From positions 1-19,389 of the forward strand of contig JAAYTY010000046.1 of the NCBI GenBank assembly GCA_012523605.1: a stretch of 19,389 bases of DNA, in the 5' to 3' direction. This document shows positions 6,738-14,577 of the stretch, piece after piece. The notes beneath the pieces are model-generated. The model had not been told where the DNA came from and did no database searches. It saw only the letters and a program-made list of their open reading frames with translations. The position numbers and the translations under genes were made by a program. Source of the stretch: Candidatus Fermentibacterota bacterium (lineage in GTDB: Bacteria; Fermentibacterota; Fermentibacteria; Fermentibacterales; Fermentibacteraceae). Positions within the stretch are counted from its first letter, which is position 1; each line of letters opens with the position of its first letter.

Positions 6738-7463
6738 ATGAAGAATCTCTTGGTTCTCATAGTGGTGACATCCCTCTGCTTCGCCGACGCGGGGGATGTA
6801 CTGAAGACCATCCCGGCTCCCGCCGGGAATCCCGACGGGCTGACGTGGATAGGGGGCAGTCTCTACATCACGAGCGACGTGACGCACCTCATCTACCAGA
6901 TCAGCCCGGAGGACGGCTCGGTCATCTCCTCGTTCAGCGGCCCGGGATCGAACGACGCGCTGACCGGTCTCACCTGGGACGGGACCTATCTATGGTCCTG
7001 CTCGCCGCCGAGCATCTACAAGCTCTCCCTTCCGGGCGGCTCGATCGTCTCCACCATCCCTTCGCCCAGCATCAACTCCAGCGAGGGGCTCGCCTGGATC
7101 TCCTCCCATCTCTGGAACTGCAGCCAGAGCAACAACGTGGTGTACGAACTCGATCCGGCGACCGGCGCAATCCTCGACTACTTCATCCCGTCCGGCGCCA
7201 ACGGCACGCTGGGGCTCACCTATGACGGCGCCTATCTTTGGGTTTCCTTCATAGGGTCGAACCTGATCTACCGCATGATCCCGGGAGACCCGGTCCCCGT
7301 TCAGTACTTCCTCAGCCCATCGGAATCGACGCAGGACCTGGCGTTCGACGGGCAGTACCTCTGGGTAACCGAGTACGAGATGAATGCGCATGTCTATCAG
7401 ATCGATCCGGGTGTGATTGGCTTCACGCCGGCTACATGGGGTTCACTCAAGATCCGGCGATAG
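6738..7463 (+). CDS. Secreted beta-propeller-like repeat protein
   Basis: 241 residues. Residues 1-18 form a Sec signal peptide (Lys2, hydrophobic core 4-15, A-D-A cleavage site near 18). The rest is five tandem blade-like repeats of 40-43 residues starting at about 34, 77, 117, 159 and 200. Each has the pattern G-L-x-[WY]-D-G-x-Y-L-W, then a hydrophobic I-Y-x-[IL] strand, then P-x-x-G-x-[IV]. This is the style of glutamine-cyclotransferase/SMP-30/YncE-like six- or seven-blade propellers, but with only five repeats and no catalytic residues I can identify. It ends T-W-G-S-L-K-I-R-R, a short basic tail. Two Cys (88, 128) occupy the same place in neighbouring repeats (W-x-C-S). Transcribed from the promoter inside mtnA; its stop is 18 bp before dnaK. 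Function unknown; probably periplasmic or surface binding. Confidence 0.8.
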   Translation: MKNLLVLIVVTSLCFADAGDVLKTIPAPAGNPDGLTWIGGSLYITSDVTHLIYQISPEDGSVISSFSGPGSNDALTGLTWDGTYLWSCSPPSIYKLSLPGGSIVSTIPSPSINSSEGLAWISSHLWNCSQSNNVVYELDPATGAILDYFIPSGANGTLGLTYDGAYLWVSFIGSNLIYRMIPGDPVPVQYFLSPSESTQDLAFDGQYLWVTEYEMNAHVYQIDPGVIGFTPATWGSLKIRR

Positions 7464-7481
7464 CCCAGGAGGGTTGTCCAC

Positions 7482-9368
7482 TTGGGTAGAGCTGTCGGGA
7501 TAGATCTCGGCACGACCAACTCGTGCATGGCCGTCGCAGAGGGCAGCGAGATAGTCGTCATCCCCTCCGGCGAGGGTCTCCGGGTGATGCCTTCCGTCGT
7601 CGGCTTCACCGCCAAGGGTGAGCGGCTGGTCGGGCTGGTTGCCAAGCGCCAGGCGATCACCAATCCCAGGAACACGATCTCAAGTGTCAAGCGTCTCATG
7701 GGCCGCAAGTACGACGAGGTGATCTCGGAGCGCCTCAACGTCGCCTACGAGATCAAGCCGAACGACCGGGGAGACGCCATGGTGAAGGTCTTCGACAGGG
7801 AGTACTCCCCCCCGGAGATCTCGGCGATGATCCTCCAGAGGATGAAGGCGAGGGCGGAGGAGTTCCTCGGCGACCAGGTGACCGAAGCCGTGATCACTGT
7901 TCCGGCCTACTTCAACGAGGTTCAGCGGGAGGCAACCAAGGCCGCGGGGCGAATCGCGGGGTTCGAGGTGAAGCGCGTCCTGAACGAGCCGACTGCCGCC
8001 GCACTGGCCTTCATGGAGCCCAGCGAGCGCAAGAGGCTCGCGGTGTACGACCTGGGAGGCGGCACCTTCGACATAAGCATCCTGCAGGTCGTGAACGGGA
8101 TCTTCGAGGTCAAGGCCACCAGCGGCAACACCCATCTCGGTGGCGACGACTTCGACGCCCGCCTGGTGGACTGGATCCTGAAGGAGTTCCAGAACACGCA
8201 GGGGCTGGACCTCAGCCGCGACCCCGTTTCCCTTCAGCGGATACGAGAAGCCGCCGAGCGGGCGAAGTGCGAGCTCTCCACCACGCTGGAGGCGGCGATA
8301 AACCTGCCGTTCATCGCCTCCGACGAGTCCGGGCCCCGTCATCTGGAGATGAACCTCACGCGGGGCCTTATCGAGAGCCTCATCGAGGATCTCGTCCGGA
8401 TGACGTCGGAGCCGTGCGAAAAGGCTCTCGCCGATGCCGGCCTGAAGCCCGAGGATATCGACCACGTGCTCCTCGTCGGAGGCTCGACCCGCATTCCCCT
8501 CGTCAGGAAGACCGTCGAGGATATCTTCAGGCAGAAGCCGGCGCACAGCGTCAATCCCGACGAGGTGGTCGGCATAGGCGCCGCGGTCGAGGCCGCCGTC
8601 CTCGCCGGAACCCGGAAGGATCTCGTCCTGCTCGACGTCACGCCCCTCACCCTGGGCGTGGAGACGCTGGGCGGAGTCATGGCCCCGATCGTGGAGAGGA
8701 ACACTCCCATCCCCATCAAGCGCAGCAGATTGTTCTCCACCGCGGTCGACAACCAGCAGGTCGTCAGCATCCACGTCCTGCAGGGGGAGCGTGAGCTTGC
8801 CGAGGGCAACCGCAGCCTCGGCAGGTTCGAGCTGGTGGGGATACCCCCGGCGAAGAGGGGCACGCCCAGGATCGAGGTCTCGTTCGAGATCGACGCGAAC
8901 GGCATTCTGAGCGTCTCGGCCAAGGACGCGGTGACCGGGAGGGCCCAGGGCATGCGCGTGAACTCGTCCGGCGGCCTCAGCGAGGAGGAGATCCGCAAGC
9001 TGATGCAGGAGGCCGAGGCGAACGCCGAACTCGACAGGACGCGCATGAAGCTCGTCGAGGCCAGGAACGCTGCCGATCAGGTCATCTACGACGCCGGCAA
9101 GGTTCTCGAGACGGCCATGAAGAAGCTCGACAGGGAGTCGTGGGAAGATCTGGACAACGCCCTCGTCGGACTCAGGCAGGTTCGCGACGGCAGCGACAGG
9201 ACGAGGATAGCCAAGGAGACCGCGAGGACGTCCGATCTCGTCTCGCAGGTCGCAAGGCTTCTCGAGGTGCTTGACAAGAGCGCCCCGTCCGGCGGAGGGG
9301 GAGCGCCGGGTGAGTCTTCGGGTGACGGGAATATCTATGTCCTCGAGGAGGATCCCGACGCGGACTAG
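7482..9368 (+). CDS. dnaK: Chaperone protein DnaK (Hsp70)
   Basis: 628 residues, full length. ATP-driven chaperone that binds exposed hydrophobic peptides with DnaJ and GrpE. Nucleotide-binding domain: G-I-D-L-G-T-T-N-S at 6-14, V-P-A-Y-F-N at 140-145, N-E-P-T-A-A-A at 168-174, D-L-G-G-G-T-F-D at 190-197, G-G-S-T-R-I-P at 333-339. Interdomain linker D-V-T-P-L-T-L-G-V-E at 385-394. The substrate-binding domain has F-S-T-A-V-D-N-Q-Q and D-A-N-G-I-L-S-V-S-A-K-D, then a helical lid, a Gly/Ser-rich stretch and an acidic tail. The start is TTG at 7482: AGGAGGG at 7467-7473 lies 8 nt upstream and the next residues G-R-A-V-G-I-D match the family N terminus. No grpE, hrcA or CIRCE inverted repeat is present upstream, and only 18 bp separate it from the propeller gene. 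dnaJ follows after 80 bp. Confidence 0.98.
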   Translation: MGRAVGIDLGTTNSCMAVAEGSEIVVIPSGEGLRVMPSVVGFTAKGERLVGLVAKRQAITNPRNTISSVKRLMGRKYDEVISERLNVAYEIKPNDRGDAMVKVFDREYSPPEISAMILQRMKARAEEFLGDQVTEAVITVPAYFNEVQREATKAAGRIAGFEVKRVLNEPTAAALAFMEPSERKRLAVYDLGGGTFDISILQVVNGIFEVKATSGNTHLGGDDFDARLVDWILKEFQNTQGLDLSRDPVSLQRIREAAERAKCELSTTLEAAINLPFIASDESGPRHLEMNLTRGLIESLIEDLVRMTSEPCEKALADAGLKPEDIDHVLLVGGSTRIPLVRKTVEDIFRQKPAHSVNPDEVVGIGAAVEAAVLAGTRKDLVLLDVTPLTLGVETLGGVMAPIVERNTPIPIKRSRLFSTAVDNQQVVSIHVLQGERELAEGNRSLGRFELVGIPPAKRGTPRIEVSFEIDANGILSVSAKDAVTGRAQGMRVNSSGGLSEEEIRKLMQEAEANAELDRTRMKLVEARNAADQVIYDAGKVLETAMKKLDRESWEDLDNALVGLRQVRDGSDRTRIAKETARTSDLVSQVARLLEVLDKSAPSGGGGAPGESSGDGNIYVLEEDPDAD

Positions 9369-9448
9369 CGGCAGGGACCGGCCCGTCCCGAGATGACGGC
9401 GGGCGAAGGCCCGGCGCCGCGGTTTTCGAATCGCATCGCAGGACCGCC
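9369..9448 (+). other. dnaK-dnaJ intergenic region with a small GC hairpin
   Basis: The largest gap on the plus strand apart from the divergent region. It contains CGGGC-GAAG-GCCCG (9400-9413), a five-pair stem with a four-base loop, and a TTTT about ten bases later (9422-9425). The T-run is too short and too distant for a convincing intrinsic terminator; it could be an attenuator or mRNA-stability element that sets the DnaK:DnaJ ratio. No promoter hexamers recognised. Confidence 0.25.
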
Positions 9449-10522
9449 ATGACATCCAGGAACCCGTACGAGGTCCTCGGAGTGCCGCGTGACGCGACTG
9501 TAGAGGACATCAAGAAAGCCTATCGAAAGCTGGCCCTGGAGCACCATCCGGACAGGAATCCGGGGAACAGGGATTCCGAGGAGCGCTTCAAGGAGATCAC
9601 GCTCGCGTACGAGATCCTGAGCGACCCCGGGAAGCGGGCCAGGTTCGACCGCTACGGCACCGCGGAGGGAGTGCCCGACCTCTCCGAATTCTTCGGGGGC
9701 TTCGGGCTGGACGACGCGATCCGCGCCTTCATGGAGAACTTCGGTTTCGGAGGCTTCCGGCAGGGCGGGGGAGTAACCCCCAGGGGCGACGACATAGAGA
9801 TGCGTGTCGAGCTGGAACTCGCCGAGGCCGCCCTAGGAGCCAGCCGGGAGATCAGAGTGCGCCGCATCGAACCCTGCAGGGACTGCGGAGGCACCGGAGC
9901 CGACGCCTCCGCCGGGTACAGGACCTGCGATTCGTGTTCCGGACACGGGAGGGTGAGGACCAGCAGAAGGACGCTCCTGGGAACCTTCACGACCGTGGAC
10001 TCGTGCGGCGCGTGCCGCGGTTCCGGCAGGGTGGCCGTGAGCGAGTGCAGATCGTGCAGGGGGACGGGATCGAGGGCGGCAGACCGGACCATCTCCGTCG
10101 AGATCCCCGCCGGAATATCCGAAGGTCACGTTCTAAGGCTGAGGGGACAGGGCAACCAGCCCGGCGGGACCCTTCCGGGAGACCTCTCGGTCCTGGTGGC
10201 CGGAATCGACTACGCCCCCTTCAGGAGGACCGGCGATGACCTCGTCTTCGACGTGGTCCTGTCTTTCCCCGAGGCTGCGCTGGGCACGAAGATCGAGATC
10301 CCGCTCCCCGGCGGAGGTAGGAGGGAACTCGAGATACCCCCGGGAACGCAGCCGGGGGACGTGATACCGATCAGGGGCGAGGGCATGGGAAGGCTTCGCG
10401 GCCGGGGCAGGGGCGACCTGAGGGTCGTGGTCGGAGTCTTCGTGCCGAGGAAGCTCACCGGCGAAGAGAAGAAACTCCTGAAGAGCCTGGCCGGCTCCAG
10501 GAACTTCAGACATGGCGGCTGA
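9449..10522 (+). CDS. dnaJ: Chaperone protein DnaJ (type I Hsp40)
   Basis: 357 residues. Co-chaperone that stimulates DnaK ATPase and delivers substrates. J domain at residues 5-70 with the essential H-P-D at 33-35; a Gly/Phe-rich segment about 82-108 (F-G-G-F-G and G-F-G-G-F), rather short and interrupted by a helix-like D-D-A-I-R-A-F-M stretch. Four intact zinc-binding CxxCxGxG motifs start at Cys143, Cys160, Cys186 and Cys200 (two zinc sites). The two C-terminal beta domains follow, with the P-G-D-L motif and L-R-G-x-G-x-x-R-x-R-G-R-G-D-L-R-V-V-V. The ATG at 9449 has AGGA five bases upstream. mutS2 begins 18 bp after the stop, so dnaJ links the chaperone pair to the replication genes. Confidence 0.97.
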   Translation: MTSRNPYEVLGVPRDATVEDIKKAYRKLALEHHPDRNPGNRDSEERFKEITLAYEILSDPGKRARFDRYGTAEGVPDLSEFFGGFGLDDAIRAFMENFGFGGFRQGGGVTPRGDDIEMRVELELAEAALGASREIRVRRIEPCRDCGGTGADASAGYRTCDSCSGHGRVRTSRRTLLGTFTTVDSCGACRGSGRVAVSECRSCRGTGSRAADRTISVEIPAGISEGHVLRLRGQGNQPGGTLPGDLSVLVAGIDYAPFRRTGDDLVFDVVLSFPEAALGTKIEIPLPGGGRRELEIPPGTQPGDVIPIRGEGMGRLRGRGRGDLRVVVGVFVPRKLTGEEKKLLKSLAGSRNFRHGG

Positions 10523-10540
10523 CGCCCGGCGGAACGGCCT

Positions 10541-12859
10541 GTGAGCGGCTGGATCGGCCCGCTCGAGTTCGACCGTCTGCTGGAGTCCGTGGCATCGCTC
10601 GCGGGGAGCCGGGCGGGGAGGGACAGAGTGCTTTCCCTCCGGCCGGAATGGACCCGGGAGGGAGCGGCCCGGCTCGCCGGGGAGACACGCGAGGCGCAGG
10701 CTCTCTCGGCAGCCGGGGTGGCCCTTCCGCCCGGCTGCGCCGACGATCTCGCCGACGCCTTCGATCTAATCTCGTCCGGCGTCGTCTGCGCCGAGCCTTC
10801 CAGGCTGAGGCGGGCCGGCGAGGCGCTGATCGCGCTTTCAGGCTTCATCGGAGCCGTCTCCTCCGCCGGGATCGAGACCCCGTTCCTGGCCGGGCGTCTC
10901 TCGGCTCTTCCGGACCTGCGGAAGCTGGGTGTCCGTCTCACCGGGATGATCACCCCCTCCGGCGATATCTCCCCCGACGCAAGCCCCGCCATGCGAACCC
11001 TGTCGAGGAGAGTCGAACGGATAGAGAACTCCCTCCACAGGAGCCTCGAGAAGCTGGCTCGCTCGCTCGCAGGCGAGGGCGCCCTCAGAGACATGCCGCC
11101 CACCATGCGCAACGGGAGATTCGTCCTGCCCGTCCTGGCCGCGAAGAAGTCGAGCGTTCCGGGAATCGTCCACGACAGGTCGGATACGGGCGGGACGCTC
11201 TTCATCGAACCCCAGTCGCTGACAGAGGAGGGGAACAGCCGCCAGGAGGCCCTGCTGGACCTCCAGCAGGAGCGGAGGAGGATTCTCCGGGATGCCACGG
11301 CGCTCCTGCGGGAGCAGGCCGGTCCTCTCGAGGCAGCCGCTGATGCCGCAGCAGGGCTCGATGCCTGCTGGGCGCGGGCCGGGTACGCCGGCTCGGCCAG
11401 CACGGTCTTTCCGCAGGAGGGCCCGATGTCGCTTCTGGACCTCAGGCATCCCCTCATTCCTCGAGGCGAGGTCGTCGCGAACGACTTCGTCCTCCCGGGA
11501 TCCTGGAAGGTGCTCGTGATAAGCGGACCCAATGCGGGCGGGAAGAGCGTGATGCTCAAATCGGTCGGCCTTGCGGTCGCGTCCGCCCATGCCGGTCTGG
11601 GGGTCACCGCCGGGCAGGGATCGACCATGCCGTTCTTCGATTCCCTGCTGGTCTCGATCGGAGACAGACAATCCCTCGTGGAGAAGCTCAGCACCTATTC
11701 CGCAAGGCTCGAGGAGGATCTCGCCATGCTCCGCAGCTGCGGCCCGGGCACGCTGGTGCTGATAGACGAGCCCGCCGCGGGCACGGATCCAGAGACCGGA
11801 GCGGCTCTCGCCGCGGCTGTGCTCGAGGCCGTCGCCGCCGCCGGGGCGAGGGCGGTGGTGACGACCCATCTTGGCCAGCTCAAGTCCCTCGCGTCCTCGC
11901 ACAAAGGCTTCCTGAACGCCTCCATGAACTTCGAGGAGGATTCGCTGAGTCCGGACTACCGCTTCAGACCCGGCATCCCGGGGTCGTCCTTCACACTCGA
12001 GATAGCTGGGAGAATGGGCTTCCCGGAAGCCGTCCTCTCCAGGGCGAGGCGTCTCTCCGGCGACTCCTTCAGACTGGACGTCCTGATCTCAGAGCTGACG
12101 GCCGAGGTGGGCGCCCTTCGCTCCGAGAGGGAGGACCTCGGTCGGCGCCTCGACGATGCCGCCGGGCTCGCGGCAGAACTGGAGAAGCGCCTGGCTGATC
12201 ACGACAGGGAGTCCGAGGAGATTCTCGGCAGGATGAGAGCCGAGATGGAGGAGGCCGTGAGGAAGGCCAACTCCAGAGCCGACTCCCTGCTGGCGACGAT
12301 GGGCAGGACCACCCCTGAGGGAAGGCGCGCAGCAAGGGAGGAGATCAGGAGCATGAGCAGTCTCGTGCCCGGGGCGGCGCGCCGTCCGGAGAGCACATCG
12401 GTCACGGCGGCTCCCGGAATCTCCCCCGGGGACTCGGTTTCCGTGGAGGGCTGGCGCGGAACCGGCACCGTTCTCGAGATCAGGGGAGGCTCCGCGCTCG
12501 TCGGGCTGGGCGGCATAACCCTCGAGAAGCCCTTCTCAGAACTGACACGGATCGAGCGTGCCCCCGGGGGCGGCGACCGTCCGCCCGAGTGGAATATCGA
12601 GCCGCCGGGAGGTGATCTGGATCTCCGGGGAATGACGGCGGAAGAGGCCGTCGCGGAGCTGGACGAGCGCATAGACGCCTGCATCGCCTCCGGACTCGGG
12701 AGGATCAGGATCATCCACGGAAAGGGCAGGGGCGTTCTGATGAAGGCCGTGGTGGACTACCTGAAGAGGGACAGGCGCGTATCTTCCAGTTCCCCCGGAG
12801 AACCCTCCGAGGGCGGCTCTGGGGTGACGGTGGCGATCCTGAGGAGCGGCCTCCGATGA
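10541..12859 (+). CDS. mutS2: MutS2 family ATPase/endonuclease with C-terminal Smr domain
   Basis: 772 residues, typical length. The MutS core helical domain covers about 1-310 and includes G-R-F-V-L-P-V and V-H-D-R-S-D-T-G-G-T-L-F-I-E-P. The ATPase has Walker A G-P-N-A-G-G-K-S at 329-336 (Ser in place of the usual Thr), G-D-R-Q-S-L-V-E-K-L-S-T-Y-S at 374-387, Walker B L-V-L-I-D-E at 405-410 and the T-T-H switch. A coiled-coil clamp lies around 520-590, then a small KOW-like beta domain (G-D-S-V-S-V near 634). The Smr domain has L-D-L-R-G at 693-697 and H-G-K-G-R-G at 726-731, where the usual motif is H-G-x-G-T-G. MutS2 suppresses recombination in some bacteria and splits collided ribosomes in Bacillus subtilis; which applies here is unknown. 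GTG start at 10541 with only a weak GGCGGA upstream; the stop overlaps the dnaG start (ATGA). Confidence 0.95.
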   Translation: MSGWIGPLEFDRLLESVASLAGSRAGRDRVLSLRPEWTREGAARLAGETREAQALSAAGVALPPGCADDLADAFDLISSGVVCAEPSRLRRAGEALIALSGFIGAVSSAGIETPFLAGRLSALPDLRKLGVRLTGMITPSGDISPDASPAMRTLSRRVERIENSLHRSLEKLARSLAGEGALRDMPPTMRNGRFVLPVLAAKKSSVPGIVHDRSDTGGTLFIEPQSLTEEGNSRQEALLDLQQERRRILRDATALLREQAGPLEAAADAAAGLDACWARAGYAGSASTVFPQEGPMSLLDLRHPLIPRGEVVANDFVLPGSWKVLVISGPNAGGKSVMLKSVGLAVASAHAGLGVTAGQGSTMPFFDSLLVSIGDRQSLVEKLSTYSARLEEDLAMLRSCGPGTLVLIDEPAAGTDPETGAALAAAVLEAVAAAGARAVVTTHLGQLKSLASSHKGFLNASMNFEEDSLSPDYRFRPGIPGSSFTLEIAGRMGFPEAVLSRARRLSGDSFRLDVLISELTAEVGALRSEREDLGRRLDDAAGLAAELEKRLADHDRESEEILGRMRAEMEEAVRKANSRADSLLATMGRTTPEGRRAAREEIRSMSSLVPGAARRPESTSVTAAPGISPGDSVSVEGWRGTGTVLEIRGGSALVGLGGITLEKPFSELTRIERAPGGGDRPPEWNIEPPGGDLDLRGMTAEEAVAELDERIDACIASGLGRIRIIHGKGRGVLMKAVVDYLKRDRRVSSSSPGEPSEGGSGVTVAILRSGLR

Positions 12860-14577
12860 CCGGCGGATCCGGAAGGATATCCCCTTCCGTGGTAGAGAGG
12901 ATAAGGGAGGCGGCGGACATCGCCGCGGTGGTGGGGAGGTTCGTGACGCTGTCCAGAGCCGGCAGGAGTCTCAAGGGCCTCTGTCCGTTCCACCGGGAGA
13001 AGACCCCGTCTTTCTTCGTGTCCCCGGAGAGGCAGACCTATCACTGCTTCGGGTGCGGAGCCGGAGGAGACGTGTTCAGCTTCCTGATGAGCTACCTCGG
13101 CATCCCCTTCCCGGACGCCGTGGCTGAGCTCGCTCAGGAATACGGCATAGACGTCTCCCGGGATTCCCAGCCCGATCCCGGCGAGCCCCTCAGGAGGGTG
13201 CTCGCCGAGGCGCAGGCTTTCTATCATTCGGCCCTGAGGGGCCGGGAAGGAGCGCAGGCACGCGAGTACCTGGCTTCGAGAGCGCTTTCGGACTCCACCG
13301 CGGAAGCCCTCGGGATCGGCTGGGCTCCGGGCGGCAACGTGCTGGTCAGGCACCTGCAGAAGGCGGGATTCGCCCTGTCGGCTATGGTGGATGCGGGACT
13401 GGCCGTCCGTGCGGAGGATGGAAGAACGGTCTATGACAGGTTCCGCGAGAGGCTCCTGTTCCCGATCAGGGACAGGAGGGGGCGGGTCGTCAGCTTCGGA
13501 GGGAGGGCCCTTGGAACGGCGGCTCCGAAGTACCTCAACGGACCTGACACGCCGGTCTACGGCAAGGGGGATCTCCTGTACGGCTTCCACGACGCCAGGC
13601 TGCCTGCGAGAGAGTCGGACACCGTGATACTCGTGGAGGGATACTTCGACCATGCGCGGCTCCATGAAGCCGGGATACATTTCGTCGTAGCCACCTGCGG
13701 CACCGCTCTCACCCCGTCCCAGGCGCGCCAGCTCTCCTCGCTGGCTTCCGGGGTCCTTGTCTGCTACGATGGCGACCAGCCCGGCCGTAAAGCCGCGATG
13801 AAGGCCGTCGAGGTGCTCCTGGCCGAGAAGTGCTACCCGGCCGTCATCGCCCTGGAAGGCGGTGAGGATCCCGACGAGTTCGTGTCCCGGCACGGACCAG
13901 ACGCGTTCGTCGAAAAAATGTCGGCCCCTCTCGACCCCGTCGATTTCGCGCTCCTCCTCGCGGGAGGATGGAAGGCCCTGGAGAGATCGGGGCGAGGGGT
14001 GACGGCCCTGCGCAGGCTGGCAAGGCTTGCTGCGCTATCGCCCGATCCGATTGTCCGCGAGACGATGGCGAGGCGCATTTCGGAGTCCACCGGCTACTCT
14101 CCTGCCTCCATCGCCTCGGCGATGGAGCCCGCCCCGACGGAGAACCCCGACCGGCGCATCCCCATCGAGACTCCGGGGCCTTTCGAGTGCACGGCTCTGA
14201 AGGCGGTGATGCTGGGCGCTGACGGCATCGACAGGGATCTCCTGTCATTCCTCGAACCCGGCGACTTCCAGTCGGCGCAGGCGAGGGAACTGTTCGAGGA
14301 GATCGGCAGGCAGGCCGGGGAGGGGCTGACCAGCGTCGTCCCGGGGCTCATGGCGCCGGAACAGGCCTCGCTCGCTTCGAGGCTCTTCTCGGAGAGCGGA
14401 ACCTTCTCTCCGAAGGATGCCGTGACCGTCCGGAAAAGCGTGGAAAGGGCGAGGCTCCAGAGACGGAGGGCTGAACTCAAGGCATCGCTTCCAGGCGGCA
14501 GCCCCGAGGACAGGAAATCCATCCTGCGCTCGATAAGCCTGATAGACGCGAAACTGAGGAATCGGGAGGACGGGTGA
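12856..14577 (+). CDS. dnaG: DNA primase
   Basis: 573 residues, slightly short for the family. Makes RNA primers for replication. N-terminal zinc ribbon C-P-F-H at 43-46 and C-F-G-C at 64-67 (CHC2 type). The core has the basic R-L-L-F-P-I-R-D, G-G-R-A-L-G and P-K-Y-L-N-G-P-D-T-P segments (around residues 200-235). The TOPRIM metal centre has E-G-Y-F-D at 261-265 and D-G-D at 305-307, followed by P-G-R-K-A. The C-terminal 200 residues are the poorly conserved helicase-binding region. The ATG at 12856 overlaps the mutS2 stop with GAGGAG nine bases upstream; the stop overlaps the sigma gene start as GTGA. The dnaG-then-sigma order is the core of the macromolecular-synthesis operon of other bacteria; rpsU is replaced here by mutS2. 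Confidence 0.97.
   Translation: MTGGSGRISPSVVERIREAADIAAVVGRFVTLSRAGRSLKGLCPFHREKTPSFFVSPERQTYHCFGCGAGGDVFSFLMSYLGIPFPDAVAELAQEYGIDVSRDSQPDPGEPLRRVLAEAQAFYHSALRGREGAQAREYLASRALSDSTAEALGIGWAPGGNVLVRHLQKAGFALSAMVDAGLAVRAEDGRTVYDRFRERLLFPIRDRRGRVVSFGGRALGTAAPKYLNGPDTPVYGKGDLLYGFHDARLPARESDTVILVEGYFDHARLHEAGIHFVVATCGTALTPSQARQLSSLASGVLVCYDGDQPGRKAAMKAVEVLLAEKCYPAVIALEGGEDPDEFVSRHGPDAFVEKMSAPLDPVDFALLLAGGWKALERSGRGVTALRRLARLAALSPDPIVRETMARRISESTGYSPASIASAMEPAPTENPDRRIPIETPGPFECTALKAVMLGADGIDRDLLSFLEPGDFQSAQARELFEEIGRQAGEGLTSVVPGLMAPEQASLASRLFSESGTFSPKDAVTVRKSVERARLQRRRAELKASLPGGSPEDRKSILRSISLIDAKLRNREDG

Noticed and set aside
7400..7481. CIRCE (HrcA operator) before dnaK
   Set aside because: No TTAGCACTC/GAGTGCTAA-like inverted repeat is present in the region.
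7680..9455. A 591-codon minus-strand open frame opposite dnaK
   Set aside because: Antisense frames opposite dnaK are a well-known artefact; the translation shows no domain.
10210..11694. A 494-codon minus-strand open frame opposite the dnaJ end and mutS2
   Set aside because: Ser/Arg/Pro-rich shadow opposite two conserved genes.
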